Positions 8,442 to 17,772 of a stretch of 64,000 bases of DNA are shown here, in pieces. The stretch lies in the NCBI RefSeq assembly GCF_002259645.1, contig NZ_MWWV01000004.1, forward strand, positions 1 to 64,000, written 5' to 3'. The notes below the pieces were generated by a model. The model worked only from the letters and a program-made list of their open reading frames with translations. It was not told where the DNA came from and ran no database searches. Position 1 is the stretch's first letter. Every line of letters starts with the position of its first letter. The stretch comes from Bifidobacterium tissieri. GTDB lineage: Bacteria > Actinomycetota > Actinomycetes > Actinomycetales > Bifidobacteriaceae. The position numbers and the translations under genes are program-made.

Positions 8442-10055
8442 ATGTCGGCAAGCGACGAGGCGCGGAACGCACAGGCGGCGAAACGATACGAGCAGGACGA
8501 GGAGGAGCTGAACGCACAGGCGGTAGGCGAGCGTGTGACCAACCGAACCCTCTCCCCCCGATCGGCGTCGTTCCGCCAGTTCATGACCGAAGGCTGGGGT
8601 GCGGTGGATCCCGGTGTCACCTCGCTCGAATCCAGCTCCTATATTCCGGCGCGTCTCGAGGCGCTGGGCAAGCGTTTCCCGGGCAGCCGCATCATCATTC
8701 CGGCGGGCCAGCCCAAGACGCGCAACAACGACTGTGACTACGCGTTCCGTCCGGACACCACGTTCGCCTATTACACGGGTCTGGGCGAGGATTATGAGGC
8801 GGGTGCCGTGCTGGTGCTCGACCCGGTGGACCCGAACGGCGAGGAGGCCAAGGAGGGCAGGACGCACACCGCCACGCTGTTCCTCAAGCCACGCGCCGAT
8901 CAGACAACCGAAGACTACTACCGTTCCGGCTATGGCGAGTACTGGGTGGGCGCCCGCCCGGGCCTCAAGGAGTTCACCACGATGACCGGTCTGGCCACGC
9001 GTGACATTTCGCAGCTCGAGGACGCCCTGTCCAAGGACGTCGGTCCGGAGGACGGTGCCGTGCAGCTGCGCGTGGTGCGCGAGGCCGATCCGCAGCTTAC
9101 CTCCGAGGTGGAGCGCATCCGCGAGCAGAACGGCTGGTCCGATCCGGATCGCAACCGTGCCGCCGATGATCGTCTGCACGAGTACGCGGCCGAGGCCCGC
9201 ATGGTCAAGGACGAGTATGAGGTGGGTGAGATCCGCAAGGCCGTGGCCGCCACCAAGCGCGGATTCGACCGTATGCTCACCGCGCTGCCCGGCGCGCTTG
9301 ACAAGCCGCGCAGCGAACGCATCCTTGAGGGCGCGTTCAACGCCAACGCGCGCGAGGAGGGCAACGACGAGGGCTACGAGACGATCGTGGCATCCGGAGC
9401 CCACGCGGCCACACTGCACTGGATGCGCAACACCGGCAGCATCGCCAACGGCGACCTGCTACTCATCGACGCCGGCGTGGAGGTCAACAGCCTGTATACC
9501 GCCGACATCACCCGCACCTTCCCCACCAACGGCAGGTTCACGCCGTTCCAGCGTCGCCTGTACGAAGCCGTGCTCAAGGCGCAGCAGGCCGGTTTCGATG
9601 CAGCCGTGCCGGGCGTGACCTACCGGCACATCCATGACGCAGTGATGCGGTCGATCGCCGAGTCGCTCCATGAGTTCGGCATCCTGCCGGTGAGTGTGGA
9701 GGAGTCCCTCTCCCCCGAAGGCCAACAGCATCGTCGATGGCTTGCCTGCGGCGTGGCGCATCATCTGGGCCTTGACGTGCATGACTGCGCGCAGGCGCGG
9801 TTCGAGTCGTATCAGGAGCGTCCGATCACGCCGGGAATCACGTTCACCATCGAACCGGGACTGTACTTCAAGGAGAACGACCTGCTCGTCCCGCCGGAGT
9901 ACCGTGGCATCGGCATCCGCATCGAGGACGACGTGCTCATGACGGAGAACGGCCCCGAATGGATCAGCCACGATATTCCGAAGCAGCCCGACGACGTCGA
10001 GGCATGGATGGCCGAGCGCGCCGCGGCCACTGATTCCACCGGCAAGGAGCACTGA
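8442..10055 (+). CDS. pepP: Xaa-Pro aminopeptidase (M24B)
   Basis: About 537 residues. GAAAGGAG lies 8 bases before ATG 8442; a GTG three bases earlier (8439) is the alternative start. An N-terminal aminopeptidase-P domain (from about residue 60, DYAFRPDTTFAYYTG) precedes the pita-bread catalytic domain. Metal ligands are visible as DAGVEVNSLYTADITRTFP (two Asp), CGVAHHLGLDVHD (His), FTIEPGLY (Glu) and IRIEDDV (Glu). It is a cytosolic dinuclear-metal peptidase removing residues in front of proline. The Nudix gene begins 2 bases after its stop. Confidence 0.93.
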   Translation: MSASDEARNAQAAKRYEQDEEELNAQAVGERVTNRTLSPRSASFRQFMTEGWGAVDPGVTSLESSSYIPARLEALGKRFPGSRIIIPAGQPKTRNNDCDYAFRPDTTFAYYTGLGEDYEAGAVLVLDPVDPNGEEAKEGRTHTATLFLKPRADQTTEDYYRSGYGEYWVGARPGLKEFTTMTGLATRDISQLEDALSKDVGPEDGAVQLRVVREADPQLTSEVERIREQNGWSDPDRNRAADDRLHEYAAEARMVKDEYEVGEIRKAVAATKRGFDRMLTALPGALDKPRSERILEGAFNANAREEGNDEGYETIVASGAHAATLHWMRNTGSIANGDLLLIDAGVEVNSLYTADITRTFPTNGRFTPFQRRLYEAVLKAQQAGFDAAVPGVTYRHIHDAVMRSIAESLHEFGILPVSVEESLSPEGQQHRRWLACGVAHHLGLDVHDCAQARFESYQERPITPGITFTIEPGLYFKENDLLVPPEYRGIGIRIEDDVLMTENGPEWISHDIPKQPDDVEAWMAERAAATDSTGKEH

Positions 10056-10057
10056 TC

Positions 10058-10555
10058 ATGGCGACGCCTAAGTTCATTCTCGAACTGCGCAAGAAAATCG
10101 GCCATGACCCGCTGTGGCTGATCGGCGTATCGGCCTATGTGGAGGATGCCGATGGTCGCGCACTGCTCGGTCGTCGCAGCGACACCGGCGAGTGGGCCAT
10201 GGTGTACGGCATCAACGAGCCCGGCGAGGAGCCCGCCGTCACCGTGGTGCGCGAGGTGAAGGAGGAGACCGGCGTGGACTGTGTGCCCACCGATCTGGTA
10301 TCCGTCAAGTCGTCCACGCAGATGATTGCCTACGGCAACGGGGACCAGGCCATGTACATGGATCATCTGTTCGTCTGCAGACTGGCCGATGACGGCAACA
10401 CCGATCCGTTTGTGGGCGATGACGAAAGTCTGAACGTCGGCTGGTTCGACGTCAACGATCTGCCGTCCCCTCTGGCCGCCACCACGGTGGAACGCATGGG
10501 CTATGTGCGTCAGTGGAAGGCCGGAGACGGCCGGGCCCTGTTCTCGCTGCAGTAG
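10058..10555 (+). CDS. Nudix hydrolase
   Basis: 165 residues with a complete Nudix box at about residues 51-73: G, five residues, E, seven residues, then REVKEETGV. It therefore hydrolyses a nucleoside diphosphate linked to another moiety; the substrate cannot be read from the sequence. It starts 2 bases after the aminopeptidase stop, so it is translationally linked. No extra domain is present. Confidence 0.9.
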   Translation: MATPKFILELRKKIGHDPLWLIGVSAYVEDADGRALLGRRSDTGEWAMVYGINEPGEEPAVTVVREVKEETGVDCVPTDLVSVKSSTQMIAYGNGDQAMYMDHLFVCRLADDGNTDPFVGDDESLNVGWFDVNDLPSPLAATTVERMGYVRQWKAGDGRALFSLQ

Positions 10556-10657
10556 TCGACGGTCTCACCAGTCACGATATTCAATTCCGTGTCCGTCTGA
10601 TCATTCATTGAACGACGGACACGCATATTTCCCGGGACATCCCCAAGAAAGGAACCC

Positions 10658-10939
10658 ATGTCCGTTCTCACCATCATCTTCGGCATACTCACGTTCGTGA
10701 TCGGCGTGCTGTACGCATCGCTGCCGACCAACGTACGCATGATGGACCGCTCCCAGATGATCTTCTCGATGGCGCTGGTGACCCTGCTCATCGGCATGTT
10801 GGTCTGCATGTATTTCGTCGGTTCGGATTCCGAATCCTGGATCGTGCTGATCGCCGCCGTGGTGGGATACGTGGTCGGTCATCTGCGTCCGATCAACGAT
10901 TTCCTCGCCTCGCACTGGGACATCTTCGATTTCCGCTGA
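10658..10939 (+). CDS. Small integral membrane protein, function unknown
   Basis: 93 residues with three predicted membrane segments: about 2-20, 34-54 (MIFSMALVTLLIGMLVCMYFV) and 60-78 (IVLIAAVVGYVVGHL). The ATG follows AAAGGAACCC. I recognise no catalytic motif. It is the last gene before a strong hairpin and may belong to the pepP-Nudix transcript. Confidence 0.7.
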   Translation: MSVLTIIFGILTFVIGVLYASLPTNVRMMDRSQMIFSMALVTLLIGMLVCMYFVGSDSESWIVLIAAVVGYVVGHLRPINDFLASHWDIFDFR

Positions 10940-10983
10940 TCACGTTGCCGTCGGTCGAACCCTCGACCGACGGCAACGTGATC
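10938..10983. terminator. Long hairpin between convergent genes
   Basis: A perfect 21-bp inverted repeat (arms 10938-10958 and 10963-10983, starting GATCACGTTGCC) with a 4-base loop. It overlaps the stop codon of the small membrane protein and ends 11 bases before the ROK gene stop. No clear T-run flanks either side, so it may act as a bidirectional block or RNA stabiliser. Confidence 0.7.
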
Positions 10984-10993
10984 GGATATCCAT

Positions 10994-12292
10994 TCAGATA
11001 TCCAAATAATCCATCGGCCGTTCGATAAGCCGACGTAGGCCGAAGGCGGCCGCACCTCGCAAGGCCGGGCGCTCCAGGGAGGAGCATGACAGCACCCGCA
11101 GATTGAACGCATGTCGGGCGAGCACCCATGGTATGACCCGTTCACGCAGGCGGGCGGCGAGATCGTCGCCGAACACGGACCAGAATCCACCGAGCACGAT
11201 CGTGTCCACATCCAGCATGTTGATGGCCGACGATGCGGCCGACGCCATGGCGCTGAGTGCCTGATCAATGGCGTACACCGCACGGTCGTCGTCGGCACGC
11301 CACCGGTCGTGCAGCTCCTTCACGTAGCGTCCCTGCACGGCCTCGTCGCCATCGGCTATGCCGGCGTTACGCACCAGTTCCCGTCGACCGGCGTACATCT
11401 CCAGACAGCCACGACGCCCGCACCGGCATTCGGGGCCGTTCATATCCACGGACACATGGCCGATCTCTCCGGCGAATCCGTGGTCGCCACGGACCAGCGA
11501 CCCCGCACGTACGAACGCCCCGCCCACGCCGACGTCGGTGGAGATGTACAGGAACGAATCCTCCGGGGACAGCGTCTCGTCGGGCCGGGACTCGGTCGAG
11601 GAACGATCGGCATGCGTCATCTCCGCCACATCCTTGACCTGTGCCGTCGGACGGCATGAGGCATATCCGGGGATCTGCGCAATGGCGGCAAGATTCGCTT
11701 CATTGTCGGATACCGCCTCCAGTCGGCGCATCACCTCGAAACGATGCAGGTCCAGATTCTCCCAGCCGAGATTCGGTGCCATAAGCAACCGCTGATCACC
11801 GTCTTCCAGTTCCGCGATCAGACCGGGAAGCGCCAGCCCGGCACCCACGATCCGATAGTTGCGGCGTTTGAGGGTGGCCTCCACCGGACGCAACAGCTCG
11901 TCGAGCGCAGCGAATGCGTCATCGGGCGTCGTGCCGGTCATCGATTTGTCGATCCACTCCTCCATCACGGTCTCGCCGGCGATATCAGTGACGGTATAGC
12001 CGTAGCCGTCGGTGTTGATCTGCATGCCGATCCCCACCCAGCATCCGGGACGGAACGCCAGCGGAGTGCTGGGGCGGCCGTTCCCCGTTTTCTGCTGCGG
12101 GTCCAGCTCCTCCACCACCTCGTTGGTGAGCAGGATGTCGGATAGCAGCGACATGGTGGCCTTGGTCAGTCCGGTGGACTTGGCCAGTTGCGCACGACTC
12201 ATCGGCGAGACCGATTGCAGCAGCGTGGTGAGCACCACCGACAGATTGTGGTTGCGCAGGTCGTCCTGATTGATGCTTCTCGATCGTGGCAT
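10994..12292 (-). CDS. xylR: ROK-family transcriptional repressor, probable xylose repressor
   Basis: 432 residues from ATG 12292, which has GAAGAGGA upstream. The N-terminal winged helix (about residues 10-70: SPMSRAQLAKSTGLTKATMSLLSDIL) is followed by the sugar-kinase-like ROK domain with its zinc motif CRCGRRGCLE. The gene is divergent from xylB. The adjacent xylB and xylA and shared operator-like sites suggest it represses xylose use and is released by xylose. It could instead answer to another sugar, since ROK effectors are not predictable from motifs. Confidence 0.82.
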   Translation of the reverse strand: MPRSRSINQDDLRNHNLSVVLTTLLQSVSPMSRAQLAKSTGLTKATMSLLSDILLTNEVVEELDPQQKTGNGRPSTPLAFRPGCWVGIGMQINTDGYGYTVTDIAGETVMEEWIDKSMTGTTPDDAFAALDELLRPVEATLKRRNYRIVGAGLALPGLIAELEDGDQRLLMAPNLGWENLDLHRFEVMRRLEAVSDNEANLAAIAQIPGYASCRPTAQVKDVAEMTHADRSSTESRPDETLSPEDSFLYISTDVGVGGAFVRAGSLVRGDHGFAGEIGHVSVDMNGPECRCGRRGCLEMYAGRRELVRNAGIADGDEAVQGRYVKELHDRWRADDDRAVYAIDQALSAMASAASSAINMLDVDTIVLGGFWSVFGDDLAARLRERVIPWVLARHAFNLRVLSCSSLERPALRGAAAFGLRRLIERPMDYLDI

Positions 12293-12477
12293 GGCTGTCC
12301 TCTTCGGCTCCTCGGTATATGGATAGCGGCATGGACCTTTCCGCCGCCTATGTGTCCGGCGCACCACTGGATGCTGCGGTATTGAATGCTGTCGAACAAC
12401 GTACTTCACATACCCTACAACATGTTCGTCCTGTTGTCCTCCACGCACGTGCGCTGTGCATCGCCCCACCCCATTAT

Positions 12478-12494
12478 TTAGTTTTTTCGTCTAA
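12478..12494. promoter_or_regulatory. Putative XylR operator upstream of xylB
   Basis: TTAGTTTTTTCGTCTAA is a 17-base site with TTAG/CTAA ends lying just upstream of the xylB -10. It agrees at 12 of 17 positions with a site in the xylA promoter (15742-15758). Bacillus-type XylR operators also have TTAG...CTAA ends. Confidence 0.55.
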
Positions 12495-12502
12495 TTAATT
12501 GG

Positions 12503-12508
12503 TATACT
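12503..12508 (+). promoter_or_regulatory. Likely -10 element of the xylB promoter
   Basis: TATACT lies 58 bases before the xylB ATG. The expected -35 falls in the T-run inside the putative operator and does not match consensus. A small hairpin (CCAATG / CATTGG, 12521-12538) lies in the leader. Confidence 0.5.
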
Positions 12509-12566
12509 AGAGGTCGATATCCAATGTCAACGCATTGGGGACGGCATACACGATTTAGGAGCGGTT

Positions 12567-14093
12567 ATGACGACAAGGATTCTGGTAGCCGGAGTCGACA
12601 CATCCACGCAATCATGCAAGGTACGCGTCACCGACGCGGCGACAGGCGAACTCGTACGATTCGGCTCGGCGAAACACCCCGACGGCACCAGCGTGGACCC
12701 CGAGGCATGGTGGCACGCATTCCTCGAAGCCGCGGAACAGGCCGGCGGGCTCGACGACGTATCTGCGATCGCCGTCGGCGGACAGCAGCACGGCATGGTC
12801 CTGCTCGATGAGCACGGTGCGGTGATCCGAGACGCGCTGCTCTGGAACGACACCCGTTCGGCACCGCAGGCGGAAGCGCTGATCCGTCGCCTCGGAGAAC
12901 CCGACGCACAGGACGACGAACCGGCAGGCAACGACGATGAATCGATTCATGCACGCGGCGTACAGCGCTGGGTGAAGGCCGTGGGCTCCTCCCCCGTCGC
13001 CTCGTACACGCTGACCAAGGTGGCGTGGGTCGCCGAACACGAACCGGAGAACGCCGCGCACATCGCCGCGATCTGTCTGCCGCACGACTGGCTGAGCTGG
13101 CGCATCGCCGGCTATGGACCGGTCGCCGATGGCGAGGACGCCCATCTCGACGCGCTGTTCACCGACCGCTCCGACGCTTCGGGTACCAGCTATTTCGACG
13201 CCGCGACCAACGAATACCGTCTCGACCTGCTCGACATGGCCCTTGGACGCCATGACGTGATTCTGCCCCGAGTGCTCGGCCCGACCGAAGCCGCACCGGT
13301 CAAGGCTTCTTCACAGGTCGCCGGCAGCGAAGTCAATGGAGGATGTCTGCTCGGCCCGGGCGGCGGCGACAACGCCATGGCATCGTTCGGCCTGTCGATG
13401 AGCGTCGGCGACGTATCGGTGTCGCTCGGCACGTCCGGCGTTGCCGCGGCGATCGCCGAACGACCGGTCTACGATCTCACGGGTGCGATCAGCGGATTCG
13501 CCGACTGCACCGGCCACTTCCTGCCATTGGCCTGCACGATCAACGGATCGCGTATTCTTGACGCCGGACGTCATGCCCTCGGCGTGGACTACGACGAACT
13601 TGCCACGTTGGCGTTCGCATCCAAGCCCGGTGCTGGCGGCATCACGCTGATCCCCTACTTCGACGGCGAGCGCACACCAAACCGCCCTGGCGACACAGCG
13701 CGCCTTGAGGGCCTGACGTTGGCGAATACCACTCGCGAGAATCTGGCGAGGGCGTTCGTGGAGGGACTGCTGTGCTCGCAGCGCGACTGCATCGAGCTGG
13801 TGCGCGCGCTCGGCGCCCGCATCGACCGCATCCTCCTCATCGGAGGAGGCGCGAAATCACCTGCCGTACGCACACTTGCCCCGGCCGTGTTCGGCATGGA
13901 CGTGACGCTGCCCGCCACTGACGAATACGTCGCCATCGGCGCAGCCCGCCAGGCGGCCTGGGTACTGTCCTGTGCCGGCACGAATTCGAAGGCGACGACC
14001 GAGCCACCGGCATGGAAGACGATGATCGAAGGCATCGAATCCGCCGAGCCGACCCCGCAGGTCTACGAATCCTACGCGCGCCATCGCGGCTAG
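12567..14093 (+). CDS. xylB: Xylulokinase
   Basis: 508 residues of the FGGY carbohydrate-kinase fold. Seen: N-terminal VAGVDTSTQSCKV phosphate-binding loop, GGQQHGMVLLD (the xylulokinase QHG signature), a DAxLW-like segment (RDALLWNDTRS), and C-terminal ILLIGGGAKSPAVRTL. It phosphorylates D-xylulose to xylulose 5-phosphate, the substrate of bifid-shunt phosphoketolase. TTTAGGAG sets the start at 12567. It is divergent from the ROK repressor and convergent with xylA. Length is typical. Confidence 0.92.
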   Translation: MTTRILVAGVDTSTQSCKVRVTDAATGELVRFGSAKHPDGTSVDPEAWWHAFLEAAEQAGGLDDVSAIAVGGQQHGMVLLDEHGAVIRDALLWNDTRSAPQAEALIRRLGEPDAQDDEPAGNDDESIHARGVQRWVKAVGSSPVASYTLTKVAWVAEHEPENAAHIAAICLPHDWLSWRIAGYGPVADGEDAHLDALFTDRSDASGTSYFDAATNEYRLDLLDMALGRHDVILPRVLGPTEAAPVKASSQVAGSEVNGGCLLGPGGGDNAMASFGLSMSVGDVSVSLGTSGVAAAIAERPVYDLTGAISGFADCTGHFLPLACTINGSRILDAGRHALGVDYDELATLAFASKPGAGGITLIPYFDGERTPNRPGDTARLEGLTLANTTRENLARAFVEGLLCSQRDCIELVRALGARIDRILLIGGGAKSPAVRTLAPAVFGMDVTLPATDEYVAIGAARQAAWVLSCAGTNSKATTEPPAWKTMIEGIESAEPTPQVYESYARHRG

Positions 14094-14111
14094 GACCCTG
14101 CCCGCTCGCAC

Positions 14112-14157
14112 AATGCCCGGAAACGTCTCCTTCAATGGAGGGCCGGTTCCGGGCATT
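14112..14157 (+). terminator. Hairpin after xylB
   Basis: AATGCCCGGAA / TTCCGGGCATT form an 11-bp stem with an inner CTCC/GGAG pair, 18 bases after the xylB stop. There is no T-run. Confidence 0.55.
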
Positions 14158-14190
14158 CCCATATCACCAAACATGTGCCCAAAACATGAA

Positions 14191-14228
14191 AAGCCCGGTA
14201 CGTGCCACAATGGACGCATACCGGGCTT
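14191..14228 (-). terminator. Terminator after xylA
   Basis: AAGCCCGGTA / TACCGGGCTT form a 10-bp stem. On the minus strand it is followed by TTTTCATGTTTT. It lies 35 bases past the xylA stop. Confidence 0.72.
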
Positions 14229-14263
14229 CCCTTATGGGACAACGGTTTTCAGACGGTCAGACA

Positions 14264-15610
14264 TCACGCTTCGGCGAGCGCGTCGATGATGTAGTTGTTG
14301 ATCGTTGCCTTGACCTGCTCGAGGTGGTCGGACTTGGTGGCGGCGCGCAGTTCGGCCTGGGTCTTGTCGAGGCTGTACTCCTCGAGGGAGGCCAGCGTCA
14401 CCTTGCCGGATTCGATGTCGGCACCGATGCCGGACTCGTAGGAGCTGTAGCGGTCGGCCTGCAGGTCCTCAATGTAGTGGTCCTCGTGCATCTTGGCGGC
14501 GACAAGCAGACCGGCGGCGTAGGAGTCCATGCCGACGATGTGGGCGCGGAACAGGTCATCCGGGGCGAAGGACGTACGACGCGGCTTGGCGTCGAAGTTC
14601 AGGCCACCGTGGGGGCCGATGGAGCCGTTGGCAAGCACCTCCCACATCACGGCGACGCAATCGTAGAGGTCCGACGGGAACTCATCCATGTCCCAGCCGA
14701 TGAGCTTGTCACCCTGGTTGGCGTCCAGCGAGCCCAGAATGCCGTTCTCGCGGGCGAATCGCACTTCGTGCTGGTAGGAGTGGCCTGCCAGATTGGCGTG
14801 GTTGCCTTCGAGGTTCAGCTTGAACACGTCGTCCAGATCGAAGGTCTTGAGGAACGCGAGCGCGGCGGCGGCGTCGAAGTCGTACTGGTGGCTCGTCGGC
14901 TCCTTCGGCTTCGGCTCGATGAGGAACTGGCCATCGAAGCCGATCTCCTTGGCGTAGTCGGCGGCGAGGTGGAAGAGCTGCGCCATGTGGGCCTGTTCGC
15001 GATGCATCTGCGTGTTCCACAGGTTCTCGTAGCCTTCGCGGCCGCCCCAGAACACGTAGTTCTCGGCACCGAGGCGCTTGGCGATCTCCAGGCTCTTCTT
15101 GACCTGTGCACCGGAGTAGGCGAAGATGTCTGCGAACGGCGAGGTGGCGGCACCGGAGACGAAGCGCGGGTTGGTAAACAGGTTCTGGGTGTTCCACAGT
15201 AGCTTGACGCCGGTGGACTTCATGTTTTGCTCGATCTTGTCGACGACCTTGTCAAGGTTGTCGTTGGTCTCGCGCAGCGTGTCGCCTTCGGGGGCGACGT
15301 CGCGATCGTGGAAGCAGAAGTACTCCACGCCGAGCTTGGTGTAAAACTCGAAGGCGTAGTCCACCTTGGCGAGCGCCAGATCCATCGGATCGGTGTACCT
15401 GTCATACGGACGCTCGGCAGTGCCATCGCCGAAGGGGTCGACCAGACGCTGATCGAAGGTGTGCCAGTAGGCGACCGCGAAACGCAGCCAGTCCTTCATC
15501 TTCTTGCCGGCAACCATCTTGTCGGCGTCGTAGTAGCGGAAGCCAAGCCCCTCCTTGGCGCCGCCCTTGCGTCCGACGTACGGGATCTTGTCGATGTTCC
15601 ACAGTGCCAT
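14264..15610 (-). CDS. xylA: Xylose isomerase
   Basis: 448 residues from ATG 15610 with AGGAG six bases upstream. A longer open frame exists, but it begins inside the promoter. Conserved blocks: [12 protein letters not shown] (catalytic His/Asp), WGGREGYE (metal site) and [18 protein letters not shown] (metal Glu and Lys). It interconverts D-xylose and D-xylulose and feeds XylB. It is transcribed convergently to xylB from its own promoter, so control has to be shared through operators rather than an operon. Confidence 0.96.
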   Translation of the reverse strand: MALWNIDKIPYVGRKGGAKEGLGFRYYDADKMVAGKKMKDWLRFAVAYWHTFDQRLVDPFGDGTAERPYDRYTDPMDLALAKVDYAFEFYTKLGVEYFCFHDRDVAPEGDTLRETNDNLDKVVDKIEQNMKSTGVKLLWNTQNLFTNPRFVSGAATSPFADIFAYSGAQVKKSLEIAKRLGAENYVFWGGREGYENLWNTQMHREQAHMAQLFHLAADYAKEIGFDGQFLIEPKPKEPTSHQYDFDAAAALAFLKTFDLDDVFKLNLEGNHANLAGHSYQHEVRFARENGILGSLDANQGDKLIGWDMDEFPSDLYDCVAVMWEVLANGSIGPHGGLNFDAKPRRTSFAPDDLFRAHIVGMDSYAAGLLVAAKMHEDHYIEDLQADRYSSYESGIGADIESGKVTLASLEEYSLDKTQAELRAATKSDHLEQVKATINNYIIDALAEA

Positions 15611-15715
15611 GAGAACTCCTTTGCTCTTGTCGTCTCTTGCCGTCGGGATCTGACCCGAATCACGGCAATACGTCTGCGACGGTAGGTCTGCGTACCTTCC
15701 ATCAGGAACATTCAT

Positions 15716-15745
15716 ATAGTAAAACCATCGAATAATGTTTGTCAA
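15716..15745 (-). promoter_or_regulatory. xylA promoter
   Basis: On the minus strand, TTGACA (15740-15745) and TACTAT (15716-15721) are separated by 18 bases. The -10 is about 105 bases before the xylA ATG. The -35 overlaps the operator-like site at 15742-15758. Confidence 0.72.
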
Positions 15746-15758
15746 ATCAAAAAACTTA
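15742..15758 (-). promoter_or_regulatory. Putative XylR operator at the xylA promoter
   Basis: TAAGTTTTTTGATTTGA overlaps the -35 hexamer and matches the xylB-side site (12478-12494) at 12 of 17 bases, with an identical AGTTTTTT core. Confidence 0.5.
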
Positions 15759-15799
15759 TTGCCGGCTGGAGTCGTCCACACTCAGGGCAATCCTTGGGA

Positions 15800-17491
15800 C
15801 TACTGCTTCGTCACTGACGCGTAGCGGAATCGGAACGAGGCGTCGAGCGTCACGCCGGAAACGTTCGTGCCGGTCACGGCCACCTGAGCACCCTGCAACA
15901 GCGGAATCGTCGACAGATCACCGGTCTCCAGCTCCTGGATCCGCTTGAGCAACGCCTCGCGCTTGGCGGAATCCTGCTCGCCGGCCTGCCGTGCCAGCAG
16001 ATCATCCATCTGCGCATTGTGATAACCGTTGCTGGGATAGTTGTCGCTTCTGAAGAACGGGGACAGGTAGTTGTCCGGATCCGAATAATCCGGGAACCAA
16101 CCCAACTGATAGATCGGGTACGAACCATCCGAGGTCTTGCTGACCACACGATCCTTGGTGTACTGGGTCCACTCGGTCTGCTGCAGATCCACCTTGAACA
16201 GACCGCCGTTCTCCAGCTGCGTCTTCACCGCCGCATACTCATCGGTCGATGTCGCACCGTAATGATCGGTGTTGTACTGCAGCTTCAGATCGACCGGGGT
16301 ATCGACGCCGGCCGCCTCCAACACCTGCTTCGCCTTCTCCACACTCGGCTTGCCATTGCCATCACCATAGGCAGCCTTCAACGTATCATCATGACCGGCA
16401 AGACCATCCGGAATGAACGAATACAACGGCGTATACGTACCCTTGTACACGCCGTTCGCCAAGGCGGTGCGGTCCACCAAGTGTGCGACCGCGCGGCGCA
16501 CGGCCAGGGCCTTGTTCGCATCGGCGTTCGGCTGCGACTCGCCATACGGCATGATCTTCATATTGAAGACCAGATACCGTTCCTCGCCACCGGGCCCGGT
16601 GACGACTCGTACATTGGCATCCTTGCGCAGGTCGGCGATATCGGTCGGGGTGAGCGTTCGATACGCCACATCCACCTGACCCTGCTGAACGGCGAGTTTG
16701 AGATTGGCGGGGTCGGCGAAGTACTTCACCTGGACGCCACTATTCTTCGCCGGGGTGAGGCCACGGTAGGTGGTATTGCGTCGGTAGATCGCCGACTCGT
16801 TGAGTTTGAAATCGGTCAATGCATACGGTCCGGCGAAGGCGTTGGATGCGACGATGATCGAATCCTCCGTGAGCTTGCCTGCGCTGAACGTCTGCTCGTC
16901 CACGATCGGACCGGCCGGCGATCCCAGCACCTGTTTCAGCGTCACGTCATTCTTCACGGCATCCCTGATCACCACGGTGGTATCGTCCGGCGTTTCGACC
17001 GACTGGATATTCGCCAGCAACGGCAACGGACCGTTGGCGCTGCCGATCGTACGGATGCGGTCGAGCGAGAACTTCACGTCGGAGGAGGTCAGATCATGAC
17101 CGTTGGCGAACTTCAACCCGGACTTGAGCTTCACCGTGAACTCACTGCCATCCGCACTCCACGAACCATCATCGGCGGCGATATCCGGACTCATATCGGA
17201 CTTGCCATAGTTCGGCGAGAACAGGAACGGATAGATCTGCATGAACACGGCATACGATCCGGTCTCATACGTGCCTGCGGGATCAAGCATGTTCACCTTG
17301 TCGGTGGTGCCAATGGATACGACGTCACCCGAAAGGGCGGCATCGTCCCGCACTCCCCCACAGCCCGACAGCACCAGCAGAACCGTGGTCAGCAATGCCA
17401 CAACCGCGATATGCGACCGGGTGGATCCTTTCCACTGATTCTCCCGCCCCCGTTTCGAGGCGCCCTGTTCCACCACCAACTGTCTTGACAT
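15800..17491 (-). CDS. Peptide-type ABC transporter solute-binding lipoprotein (copy 1)
   Basis: 563 residues of SBP family 5 (DppA/OppA type). A lipoprotein signal with lipobox LVLSGC sits at about residues 38-43. Because the N-terminus is ~20 residues longer than in its paralogues, the start at 17491 is less certain. Typical blocks include LKSGLKFANGHDLTSSDVKFSLDRI and QLGWFPDYSDPDNYLSPFF. It is the most distal of three paralogous binding proteins behind one permease set and is separated from copy 2 by a very long hairpin. Parts are identical at DNA level to copy 2 while others diverge. Its ligand is unknown; a peptide or oligosaccharide-like molecule is possible. Confidence 0.88.
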   Translation of the reverse strand: MSRQLVVEQGASKRGRENQWKGSTRSHIAVVALLTTVLLVLSGCGGVRDDAALSGDVVSIGTTDKVNMLDPAGTYETGSYAVFMQIYPFLFSPNYGKSDMSPDIAADDGSWSADGSEFTVKLKSGLKFANGHDLTSSDVKFSLDRIRTIGSANGPLPLLANIQSVETPDDTTVVIRDAVKNDVTLKQVLGSPAGPIVDEQTFSAGKLTEDSIIVASNAFAGPYALTDFKLNESAIYRRNTTYRGLTPAKNSGVQVKYFADPANLKLAVQQGQVDVAYRTLTPTDIADLRKDANVRVVTGPGGEERYLVFNMKIMPYGESQPNADANKALAVRRAVAHLVDRTALANGVYKGTYTPLYSFIPDGLAGHDDTLKAAYGDGNGKPSVEKAKQVLEAAGVDTPVDLKLQYNTDHYGATSTDEYAAVKTQLENGGLFKVDLQQTEWTQYTKDRVVSKTSDGSYPIYQLGWFPDYSDPDNYLSPFFRSDNYPSNGYHNAQMDDLLARQAGEQDSAKREALLKRIQELETGDLSTIPLLQGAQVAVTGTNVSGVTLDASFRFRYASVTKQ

Positions 17492-17660
17492 TCCGCATCC
17501 CCCATGTACACGTCGTCATCCCTGTGACGGCCAAACATCATTATCACGCATTCGAATGGCGCCGAAGGTCATATCGATATACGGAAAACCGATATCGCCG
17601 TATAACGCCCAAATGCCGACTCAGAACATGAGAGATGTCCCACATGGCGGGGATACGTGG

Positions 17661-17750
17661 TCGGTGCATCATCACAACAATGGGTGTGGCTGATCCCACG
17701 AGATACCACCCGTGGGATCAGCCACACCCATTGTTGTGATGATGTGCCGA
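17661..17750. terminator. Very long hairpin between SBP copies 2 and 1
   Basis: A perfect 34-bp inverted repeat (arms 17667-17700 and 17711-17744, core GGTGTGGCTGATCCCACG) with a 10-base loop. Two further pairs, G.U wobble only on the plus-strand RNA, extend it to 40 bp. There is no U-run on the minus side. It lies 23 bases after the stop of copy 2. Confidence 0.75.
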
Positions 17751-17772
17751 GGAAAAACCGGTTTCGGTTTCG

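Noticed and set aside
6783-9419. 878-codon frame as an extended FolC
   Set aside because: The upstream 400 codons lie antisense to the aminopeptidase gene. FolC homology begins just after 8213 and the length is then normal.
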